Source: DAOTUL01 sp034437435
GTDB taxonomy: Bacteria > Chloroflexota > Anaerolineae > Aggregatilineales > Phototrophicaceae
Direction of reading: 5' to 3'
Assembly: GCA_964417785.1 (NCBI GenBank)
Contig: CAYQJO010000015.1
Location: 1 to 34,034, forward strand
DNA: 34,034 bases
Each line of letters starts with the position of its first letter. Within the stretch, counting starts at the first letter, position 1. Below are positions 24,751-31,296 of the stretch, piece by piece. The position numbers and the translations under genes are program-made. The notes below the pieces were generated by a model, which did not search any database, was not told the DNA's origin, and saw only the letters and a list, made by a program, of their open reading frames with translations.

Positions 24751-25972
24751 CCAGACGAACCAGCGTGTTCGCCAGCACGGCCACCCCGGCGGCGATGTCG
24801 TCCGGGGTGACATATTCTTCGGGTGTGTGACTGCGACCATCCCGGCAGCGCACGAAGACCATACCTGCGTCCGTGACCTGTGCCATCAGCATGGCATCAT
24901 GGGCCGCCCAACTGACCAGTTCCGGCGCGTTGAGTCCGGCCTGCGCCGCGCCGACCGCCAACGCTGAGCGTATCCGCTCCGGGGTTGGCGTCGGTGCGAC
25001 CGTGTGCAAAGTCTCGGCCATATACGTGACACTCCGCTCACGGCTGGTTTGATCGAGCAGACGGGCAATCGCCGACCGCATAGCCGTCTGCGTCTCAGTG
25101 TCACCCGCACGGTAGTCGATGTCGAGAACAGTCTCTCCAGCGATGACATTGGTCACATTCGGATGAGCCTCGATTCGACCAACCGTCATATGACCACGAC
25201 CGGCGAATTGTGTCTCACCAATACTGCGCACACCGCGAATGATCTCGGCGGCAGCCAGCAGCGTATCCTGACGCGCTGTGTATTCGGTCGCACCAGAATG
25301 GTCAGAACGTCCGGTCAGCCACACGCGCATAAAGGTCGGACCAGCAATGCCCGTCACCACGCCCACCGGCTGATCGGCCCGTTCCAGGCGCGTCCCCTGC
25401 TCGATGTGGAGTTCGACGTAGCTATCGACACCCTTGCAAAGATCGAAGGACTCATCTACCCGGTACGAGAAATCGATCCCGGCCAGTATATCGATCAGCC
25501 TAAGACCGTCACCATCTACAATCTCATCGGCAGATATCTGGCCCGTCGCCAGCGTACTGCCAAGCAGACCGCGAAAACGTGCGCCCTCTTCCTCAATGAA
25601 TGACAGCACCATCAGCGGCTTCGCCAGATTGATGCCGCTTTCCAGGATAAGCTGCACCGCCTCCAACGCCGAAAGCACCCCCAGCGGACCGTCGAAATTA
25701 CCGCCGTTAGGTACGCTGTCCAGGTGCGACCCGCTGACCACATAGGGCATACCATCCAGACCTGGTGTGATCCCGTACAAATTGCCCCACCGGTCGAAGA
25801 ACACACCCAGCCCGGCAGCGGCCATCCAACCAGCAGCGGCAGCGGTAGACTCAAGGTGTTCGGGACTAAATGTGTAGCGGGTTATGCCGCCGCTCTCGCC
25901 GCAGCCTATCGTGGCGAGTTGATCGAGATACCCGCCGATACGTTGTAGGTTGACATCTTCAGGCGTGAACAT
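24743..25972 (-). CDS. M20-family amidohydrolase (allantoate / N-carbamoyl-amino-acid type)
   Basis: About 409 residues from ATG 25972, 4 bp after the MoeB-rhodanese stop; AAGGG precedes the ATG closely, and 10 more upstream codons are open. Metal ligands are visible in GSHLDSVPNGGNFDG (His, Asp), IEEEGARF (Glu) and ELHIEQG (His). A C-terminal WAAHDAM and the RDGRSHTPEEY box mark the Zn-dependent hydrolase subfamily that includes allantoate amidohydrolase and L-N-carbamoylase. As last gene of the cysteine operon it may hydrolyse an N-carbamoyl or ureido derivative related to sulfur amino acids, but this rests on location alone. Confidence 0.88.
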   Translation of the reverse strand: MFTPEDVNLQRIGGYLDQLATIGCGESGGITRYTFSPEHLESTAAAAGWMAAAGLGVFFDRWGNLYGITPGLDGMPYVVSGSHLDSVPNGGNFDGPLGVLSALEAVQLILESGINLAKPLMVLSFIEEEGARFRGLLGSTLATGQISADEIVDGDGLRLIDILAGIDFSYRVDESFDLCKGVDSYVELHIEQGTRLERADQPVGVVTGIAGPTFMRVWLTGRSDHSGATEYTARQDTLLAAAEIIRGVRSIGETQFAGRGHMTVGRIEAHPNVTNVIAGETVLDIDYRAGDTETQTAMRSAIARLLDQTSRERSVTYMAETLHTVAPTPTPERIRSALAVGAAQAGLNAPELVSWAAHDAMLMAQVTDAGMVFVRCRDGRSHTPEEYVTPDDIAAGVAVLANTLVRLAT

Positions 25973-25976
25973 ACCC

Positions 25977-27329
25977 TTAATATACCGGAACGCTGTCGTC
26001 AATCAACCGCGCCCAGGCGTTAATGCCACCGGCCAGATTGACGGCGTTCTGGTAACCTTCCGCTTCCAGCCAGCGGACCACATCAGCGCTGCGCTGGCCG
26101 CTGCGGCAGTGAACAACCAGCGGCACATCACGGGGAATCTCGTTGAGGCGCTGCCGTACCACACCCTTTGGGATCAGAACGGCACCCATCGTGCTGATCT
26201 CAGCTTCGTGTGGTTCCCGCACATCCAGGATAAACAGAGACTCCCCGTCATCCAACCGGGACTTGAGTTCCTTCACGGTAATCGCCGGGACTGGACGATG
26301 CTCTACCTCTTCGCCATAGGTGCTGTTGTCGTGCGCCGGAACACCGCAGAACTGCTCGTAGTCGATCAACTCGGTGATAGTCGAATGCTCACCGCAGATT
26401 GGGCAGGCTGGATTCTTCTTGACTTTGATCGTATCCCAGGTCATATCCAGTGCATCGTAGAGCAGCATACGCCCCACCAACGGCTCACCGATTCCTATAA
26501 TCAGCTTGATCGCTTCCGTTGCCTGAAGGGTGCCGATAGTCCCCGGTAAAATACCCAACACACCACCTTCAGCACAGTTCGGTACCAGTCCAGGTGGTGG
26601 AGGCTCCGGGAACATGCAGCGGTAACACGGCCCGTTCGGATCACCGAACACACTCACCTGCCCCTCGAAGCGAAAGATGCTGCCGTAGACATTGTGCTTG
26701 CCCAACATCACACTGGCATCGTTGACCAGATAACGCGTCGGGAAATTATCGGTGCCGTCGATCACGATGTCGTAATCTTTGATGATGTCCAGCGCATTGT
26801 CGCTGGTCAACGGCACATTGTACTTGTGAATCGTCAGATACGGGTTGATGTCCACCAACGACTCTTCCGCCGAGTCCAGTTTGCTCTTGCCGATGTCTTT
26901 GCTACCGTGAATGATCTGCCGCTGCAAATTGGTGTAATCCACCGTGTCGTAATCGACGATACCGAGCGTGCCGACACCCGCNNNNNNNNNNNNNNNNNNN
27001 NNNNNNNNNNNNNNNNNNNNNNNNNNNNNNNNNNNNNNNNNNNNNNNNNNNNNNNNNNNNNNNNNNNNNNNNNNNNNNNNNATAATCCGCAGCGCATCGC
27101 CCTCGTTCACCGGCGTATCCAGACCTTGCTGGTCACGGATATTGTTCTCCCCGATGAAAACATTGACAAAGCTGCGCAGTTCCTCACCTTCGTAAAGATG
27201 TTGGCGCAGATCAGGATTTTGCGCCAACAAATCCGCCAGCACCTCACCCGCCGTCGCGCCCGACACCTCGATCACCGCCTGTCCGCCGGTATAGGCTCGC
27301 AGGGGCGTTGGTATTTTAATGGTTGCCAT
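25977..27329 (-). CDS. CysO/MoaD-like sulfur carrier joined to MoeB-type adenylyltransferase-rhodanese (gap inside)
   Basis: ATG 27329 follows an ideal GGAGGAG and overlaps the JAMM gene by 14 bp. The first 82 or so residues are a ubiquitin-like MoaD/CysO domain (MATIKIPTPLRAY, FVNVFIGENNIR, VNEGDALRI). After 100 N comes a ThiF/MoeB domain with GTLGIVDYDTVD, DGTDNFPTRYLVND, two CxxC zinc pairs (CYRC, CPIC) and GGVLGILPG, then a rhodanese domain with persulfide Cys in VHCRSGQRS. MoeB-rhodanese (MoeZ) activates the carrier C-terminus and loads sulfide as thiocarboxylate. The gap hides the expected Gly-Gly end of the carrier and the nucleotide-binding loop, so one fused protein or two genes cannot be decided. 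Confidence 0.85.
   Translation of the reverse strand: MATIKIPTPLRAYTGGQAVIEVSGATAGEVLADLLAQNPDLRQHLYEGEELRSFVNVFIGENNIRDQQGLDTPVNEGDALRIXXXXXXXXXXXXXXXXXXXXXXXXXXXXXXXXXXAGVGTLGIVDYDTVDYTNLQRQIIHGSKDIGKSKLDSAEESLVDINPYLTIHKYNVPLTSDNALDIIKDYDIVIDGTDNFPTRYLVNDASVMLGKHNVYGSIFRFEGQVSVFGDPNGPCYRCMFPEPPPPGLVPNCAEGGVLGILPGTIGTLQATEAIKLIIGIGEPLVGRMLLYDALDMTWDTIKVKKNPACPICGEHSTITELIDYEQFCGVPAHDNSTYGEEVEHRPVPAITVKELKSRLDDGESLFILDVREPHEAEISTMGAVLIPKGVVRQRLNEIPRDVPLVVHCRSGQRSADVVRWLEAEGYQNAVNLAGGINAWARLIDDSVPVY
26982..27081. other. Assembly gap (100 N) between carrier and adenylyltransferase domains
   Basis: Exactly 100 N. The missing part should include the carrier's C-terminal Gly-Gly and the first 50 or so residues of the ThiF domain, which need more than 33 codons, so the gap length is not real. 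Confidence 0.97.
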
Positions 27330-27753
27330 TGATCTCCTCCAATGTAATCGTCTCAAAATGACTCCGGTCATCCGCCAGAACCCACACTCGCGAGTCCACC
27401 GCCTTCGCTTCCTGTACCGACAAAATCAGATAGATGAAATTCGGCAGCGCATGGACCCGATCATATTCTGATGGGATGGCCGGGGAGTTGGGATGGGAAT
27501 GGAAATAGCCCACCAGGGCTAACCCTTGTTCATCGGCATAGTCTTCCGCTTCTTGGAACGCACCATCTTCCATCAGGTAGCGGTGATACTGCTCCTCTGT
27601 GTCGAATACATTCTCGACAATGCGAACCTCAGTCACCATGCGACTGTCACCTTCATAGCGACCGATCAAGAAGCCACCACCCTCGTTGGGAAAAGTGCTT
27701 TCCAGGTGCGTCTTGATCTCCTGGTGAATGCTCTGCGCTAGCGTCAGTTTCAT
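27316..27753 (-). CDS. mec: JAMM metalloprotease, Mec-type (CysO-cysteine peptidase)
   Basis: A 145-residue protein. The complete JAMM zinc motif is present: Glu24 in NEGGGFLIG and His85-Ser-His87 followed by seven residues, then Ser95-x-x-Asp98 (HSHPNSPAIPSEYD). In Mycobacterium tuberculosis the homologous Mec cuts cysteine from the C-terminus of the carrier CysO. Here the gene lies between cysM and the carrier gene, overlapping the first by 4 bp (ATGA) and the second by 14 bp, which supports the same job. There is no signal peptide or membrane segment. Other bacterial JAMM proteins act on ThiS/MoaD carriers, so a broader role is possible. Confidence 0.9.
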   Translation of the reverse strand: MKLTLAQSIHQEIKTHLESTFPNEGGGFLIGRYEGDSRMVTEVRIVENVFDTEEQYHRYLMEDGAFQEAEDYADEQGLALVGYFHSHPNSPAIPSEYDRVHALPNFIYLILSVQEAKAVDSRVWVLADDRSHFETITLEEINGNH

Positions 27754-28685
27754 GAAAGCCAGAACGTCTCGCTCAGATACTTATAGGCATTATCAGGGAA
27801 GACGGTCACAATCACCGCTTCTTCACCCCGGCTCGCCAGTTCCTCGGCCAGATGCAGTGAACCTACCATCGCCGCCGCCGAACTGATTCCGACCAGATGG
27901 CCTTCCTCACGCGCCAGACGCCGCGCCATCGCATAGGTCGCCTCGGTGCTGACGGCGATCTGTTTGTCGGCAAAGTCTTCATCGTAAATGCCGGGCTTGA
28001 TGGCGCTCTCCATATGCTTCAACCCTTCCAGACCATTGAAAGGTGAATCCGGCTGCAAGGCGACGATCTGCACATCCGGATTGAAGTCCCGCAGACGCCG
28101 TCCGGTTCCCATCAAGGTGCCGCTGGTTCCTACACCGGCTACAAAGTGGGTCACGCTGCCACCGGTCTGCTCCCAGATTTCAACACCGGTCGTCTTGTAA
28201 TGCCCCTGCCAGTTGGCATCGTTATTGTACTGGTTCAGGTAGTAGTAGCGTTCGGGGTCCTGGTCGGCCAGTTCGCGTACCGCCATAATCGCCCCATCGG
28301 AGCCTTCCAGCGGGTCGGTCATCACCAGATCGACACCATACGCTTTGAGTATCGAGATACGCTCCGGGCTGGCGTTTTCCGGTATGAACAATTTCACATC
28401 ATAACCGCGTGATGCACCGATCATGGCGTAAGCGATACCGGTGTTGCCGCTGGTGCTGTCCAGCAGAACCGTCCGCTCCGGATGGATCAACCCTTTTTCC
28501 TCAGCATCCAGAATGATGCTGAGTGCAGCGCGGTCCTTGATACTACCGCCGGGATTGTACCACTCGGCTTTTGCATAAATCTCGATAGTCGGCGGCAGAT
28601 GCGCCGTGATATTGCGAAATGAGATCATCGGCGTGTTGCCGATCAAATCCTCGACTCGTTGCTGTTCTCGTGCCAGTGCGACCAT
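27750..28685 (-). CDS. cysM: Cysteine synthase, CysM-like (thiocarboxylate-dependent)
   Basis: About 311 residues. ATG 28685 is chosen because GAGG lies about nine bases upstream; in-frame ATGs at 28691 and 28697 are alternatives. A fold-type II PLP enzyme: LIGNTPMI, the Schiff-base lysine in NPGGSIKDRAA (Lys50 from this start), STSGNTGIAYA for the substrate carboxylate, and GVGTSGTLMGTG for the cofactor phosphate. GISSAAAM is the late serine loop. In the CysO pathway CysM uses O-phosphoserine and the carrier thiocarboxylate instead of O-acetylserine and sulfide; the following JAMM and carrier genes make that the likely reaction here. Expression appears to be governed by the upstream cysteine attenuator. 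Confidence 0.9.
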   Translation of the reverse strand: MVALAREQQRVEDLIGNTPMISFRNITAHLPPTIEIYAKAEWYNPGGSIKDRAALSIILDAEEKGLIHPERTVLLDSTSGNTGIAYAMIGASRGYDVKLFIPENASPERISILKAYGVDLVMTDPLEGSDGAIMAVRELADQDPERYYYLNQYNNDANWQGHYKTTGVEIWEQTGGSVTHFVAGVGTSGTLMGTGRRLRDFNPDVQIVALQPDSPFNGLEGLKHMESAIKPGIYDEDFADKQIAVSTEATYAMARRLAREEGHLVGISSAAAMVGSLHLAEELASRGEEAVIVTVFPDNAYKYLSETFWLS

Positions 28686-28720
28686 TCTCATCCTCATGAC
28701 AAAATAAAAGACCAACAGAC

Positions 28721-28766
28721 AAAACAAAAAGAGCGTCGTCTCCGCCCTTCAGGGACGAATCACTCT
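28721..28766 (-). terminator. Attenuator terminator before cysM
   Basis: The 5' arm AGAGTGATTCGTC (28754-28766) pairs with GACGACGCTCT (28730-28740), with a two-base bulge and one G-T pair. The loop can itself pair CCC with GGG. On the minus strand the hairpin runs straight into TTTTTGTTTT. It ends about 36 bp before the cysM ATG, so it can only serve as a conditional terminator. Confidence 0.87.
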
Positions 28767-28825
28767 TCGTGAACTGTCTATTGGTCTTGCAGAGTTCTAA
28801 AGGTTAATGCTGTACGAAGAGGTGA

Positions 28826-28867
28826 TTACCGTCCCTGCTTCGCACACATACAGACTGCGTTGAACAT
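28826..28867 (-). CDS. Cysteine leader peptide (13 residues)
   Basis: The frame encodes MFNAVCMCAKQGR followed by TAA. AGGGA lies eight bases before the ATG, a normal ribosome site. Two cysteine codons (TGT, residues 6 and 8) are packed in three positions, far above chance for a rare amino acid, and lie immediately before or within pairing segment 1. The stop codon falls at the start of segment 2. This is the arrangement of amino-acid-biosynthesis leader peptides such as TrpL and HisL: the product is not needed; the speed of translating the Cys codons is what is sensed. Confidence 0.82.
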   Translation of the reverse strand: MFNAVCMCAKQGR

Positions 28868-28892
28868 GGTTGTATTCCCTTGATTCGCCAAG

Positions 28893-28921
28893 AGTGTATG
28901 CAATCTCATCGCTTTTGTCAA
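28893..28921 (-). promoter_or_regulatory. Promoter of the cysM operon
   Basis: On the minus strand a consensus TTGACA (28916-28921) is followed after 17 bp by TACACT (28893-28898). Transcription would start near 28886, about 19 bases before the leader-peptide ATG, which leaves room for its ribosome site. Confidence 0.85.
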
Positions 28922-28971
28922 CAAATTCACGAAGCTATTATGTTGACAGGCATAAACGTTATTGTCTTACT

Positions 28972-30165
28972 TTAGATTCGCATAAGAGCCTGTTCCAGAT
29001 CGGCGATCAAATCGTCGGTGTCCTCGATGCCGGTCGCATAGCGGATCAGGTTATCCCGGATGCCGATGGCCTCGCGGTCTTCTGGTTCCAGTTCGTAATA
29101 GGCCATAATGGCCGGCTGCGCCACCAGACTCTCCACCCCACCCAGGCTGACAGCGATATAGGGGATCTGCAGCGCATCAATGAACCGGTTGGACGCTTCG
29201 AGGTCACCGGCAATTTCAAAGCTGACCACGCCGCCGTAACCGCTCATCTGCCGCTTCGCCAGGGCATGGTCGGGGTGCGATTGCAGGCCCGGATACCACA
29301 CATGTTCGATTTTGGGGTGATTGTCCAGGTAGCAGGCAATCGCCTGAGCGCTGGCGTTGTGGCGTTCCACCCGCAGCGCTAGCGTGCGCAAACCTCGCTC
29401 GATCAAGAACGCCGTCTCCGGCGAGACGAGTCCACCCAGGACGACCCGAGCCGCCCGCAATTGTGTCATACGCGCCTTGCTGCCAACCACCACTCCGGCC
29501 AGCAAATCATGATGGCCGCCGAGATATTTGGTCGCACTGTGGATCACATAGTCGATCCCGTGTTGCAGCGGTTGCTGGTTTAGCGGCGTGGCGAACGTAC
29601 TGTCAATGACGGTCGCCACATTATACGCCTGCCCAATCTCCGCCAACCGCTCAAAATCGGCAATGCGCAAAAAGGGATTGGTCGGGCTTTCCGACACCAG
29701 GAAGCGCGTCTGATCAGGCCGGATCACCGCCGCCATCCCGGCGTAATCGTCCATTGGCACAACGGTCGTCTCGACGCCGAAGCGCTTGAGATACGACAGA
29801 CAGAACTCCCGCGAATGCTTATAGCAATCATCGGTCAGGATGATGTGATCGCCCGCCGCCAGTTTGGAGAGCATCAGCGTGGTGAAGGCATTCATGCCGG
29901 AACCAAAAAGTACGGCATCATCACCGCCTTCCAGCGCCGCCAACCGCCGCTCGACCGCCAGCACAGTGACGTTGCCATCGCGGCCATATTCCTCGCGGCC
30001 ATCGGCCCCACCACCCCACACACGCCGGAACATGAAATCGTTCAAGTCGCTGGCGTTTTCAAAGGTAAACGGCGCACTATGGACAATGGGTGTGGTGATG
30101 CTATGAGTGCTGTTGCTGCGCTCAACGCCATCGTGAATCGACCGGGTGCTTTTTCCGCGTGTCAC
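28972..30165 (-). CDS. Trans-sulfuration PLP enzyme (cystathionine gamma-synthase/lyase family)
   Basis: About 397 residues from GTG 30165, chosen because GGAGAG lies seven bases upstream; a TTG at 30186 has no ribosome site. Cys/Met-metabolism family features: EYGRDGNVTVLAVERRLAAL, FGSGMNAF, SESPTNPFLRIAD, the PLP lysine in HSATKYLGGH (Lys213) and a VSLGGVESLV strand. Members include cystathionine gamma-synthase, gamma-lyase, O-acyl-homoserine sulfhydrylase and methionine gamma-lyase, which cannot be separated here. The gene lies just upstream of the cysM operon on the same strand, with cysM having its own promoter. Together they would link cysteine with homocysteine and methionine. There is no terminator hairpin after the stop. 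Confidence 0.88.
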   Translation of the reverse strand: MTRGKSTRSIHDGVERSNSTHSITTPIVHSAPFTFENASDLNDFMFRRVWGGGADGREEYGRDGNVTVLAVERRLAALEGGDDAVLFGSGMNAFTTLMLSKLAAGDHIILTDDCYKHSREFCLSYLKRFGVETTVVPMDDYAGMAAVIRPDQTRFLVSESPTNPFLRIADFERLAEIGQAYNVATVIDSTFATPLNQQPLQHGIDYVIHSATKYLGGHHDLLAGVVVGSKARMTQLRAARVVLGGLVSPETAFLIERGLRTLALRVERHNASAQAIACYLDNHPKIEHVWYPGLQSHPDHALAKRQMSGYGGVVSFEIAGDLEASNRFIDALQIPYIAVSLGGVESLVAQPAIMAYYELEPEDREAIGIRDNLIRYATGIEDTDDLIADLEQALMRI

Positions 30166-30261
30166 TGACTGACTCTCCAAACTCAATATAGGGAGGATGT
30201 TAGCACAAAGGGGTGTACAATCGCTACAATAGTGATCGTTAGGTTAAGGAGAAAACGACTT

Positions 30262-31296
30262 ATGGAAGCCCTCGTCCTTGAGGAAACCAAGAACCTGTCC
30301 TTGCGCGACATCAACCTCGATGAGCCGCTGGGACCGCACGATGTACGCATTGATCTGCACACCGTCGGTGTCTGCGGCAGCGATGTCCACTATTACCAGC
30401 ACGGTCGCATCGGCGATTTCGTCGTCCGCGAGCCGATGATCCTGGGTCACGAAGCATCCGGCACAATCGTAGAAGTTGGCGATCAGGTGTCCGACCTCAA
30501 AACCGGAGATCGAGTGTGCATGGAACCCGGCATTCCCGATCCCAACAGCAAGGCAACCCGCCTGGGCATCTACAACCTGGACCCCGCTGTGCGCTTCTGG
30601 GCCACACCGCCGGTACATGGCGTGCTGCGGCCATCGGTGGTACATCCGGCGACCTTCACATTCAAACTGCCAGATAACGTCAGTTTTGCTGAAGGCGCGA
30701 TGGTAGAGCCGCTGGCGGTCGGCATGCACGCCGCCAACAAAGCCCAGATCAAACCCGGCGACGTCGCCGTCGTGGTTGGAGCCGGCCCTATTGGCATGGT
30801 CACAGCGCTGGCCGCCCTCGCCGGTGGATGCAGTCAGATCATCATCACCGATGTCCAGCAACCGAAGCTGGATATGGCAGCCAAACTCGGACCAATCACG
30901 CCGGTCAACGTCAGCGAGCAGAATTTAAAGGAAGTCGTGGACGCTATTACCGGCAATTGGGGCGCGGACATCGTGTTTGAAGCCAGCGGCAACGAAAAAG
31001 CCGCCGCGGCTGTGTTCGAAGTCCTTCGCCCGGCGGGATGCGTCGTCTATGTCGGCATGCCCAACAATCCCATCCTGTATGACGTGGTGGCCGCCCAGGT
31101 CAAGGAAGCACGGGTGGAGCATGTCTTCCGCTACGCGCATGTCTATCCGCGTGCGCTGGCGCTGATGGGCGCGGGCAAGATCGATGTCAAACCGCTCATC
31201 ACCAAAAAGTTTGTTTTCAACGACAGTATTGAGGCCTTTGACTTCGCCAGCGATATGCCCGCTGACCAGGTGAAGGTGCAGATTGAATTGAGCTAA
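30262..31296 (+). CDS. Xylitol/sorbitol dehydrogenase-like, MDR superfamily
   Basis: About 344 residues from ATG 30262 with AAGGAGA upstream; ten upstream codons without ribosome site are ignored. Catalytic zinc ligands Cys38 (GVCGSDVHYY) and His63/Glu64 (GHEASG) are present, along with NAD-binding VVVGAGPIGMVTA and the acidic IITDVQQPK. The lobe that normally carries four structural-zinc cysteines reads PGIPDPNSKATRLGIYNLDP, with none of them, as in a known xylitol-dehydrogenase-like subgroup. FWATPPVHG follows, also characteristic of polyol dehydrogenases. Two TACAAT hexamers (30216 and 30225) lie upstream. It probably oxidises a pentitol or hexitol. Its stop overlaps the convergent recombinase-like gene by 4 bp. 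Confidence 0.88.
   Translation: MEALVLEETKNLSLRDINLDEPLGPHDVRIDLHTVGVCGSDVHYYQHGRIGDFVVREPMILGHEASGTIVEVGDQVSDLKTGDRVCMEPGIPDPNSKATRLGIYNLDPAVRFWATPPVHGVLRPSVVHPATFTFKLPDNVSFAEGAMVEPLAVGMHAANKAQIKPGDVAVVVGAGPIGMVTALAALAGGCSQIIITDVQQPKLDMAAKLGPITPVNVSEQNLKEVVDAITGNWGADIVFEASGNEKAAAAVFEVLRPAGCVVYVGMPNNPILYDVVAAQVKEARVEHVFRYAHVYPRALALMGAGKIDVKPLITKKFVFNDSIEAFDFASDMPADQVKVQIELS

Larger units (their letters stand above)
28709..28867 (-). promoter_or_regulatory. Cysteine-responsive transcription attenuator (cysM leader)
   Basis: Between promoter and cysM the leader RNA holds a Cys-containing peptide frame and four pairing segments. Segment 1 (TGTGCGAAG, 28838-28846) lies on the leader codons Cys8-Ala-Lys and pairs with segment 2 (CTTCGTACA, 28811-28819). 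Segment 2 can instead pair over 13 bp, with one bulged C, as AATCACCTCTTCGT (28814-28827) with segment 3 (ACGAAGAGTGATT, 28758-28770). Segment 3 overlaps the 5' arm of the terminator. A ribosome stalled at the Cys codons would mask segment 1, let 2:3 form and allow read-through. An outer 13-bp pairing (28775-28787 with 28709-28721, one G-U) encloses the terminator. Confidence 0.85.

Noticed and set aside
28700..28890. T-box or SAM riboswitch in the cysM leader
   Set aside because: No T-box-like conserved AGGGUGGNACCGCG stretch or specifier loop is seen, nor a SAM riboswitch core. The leader peptide with Cys codons and alternating helices explains the region better.
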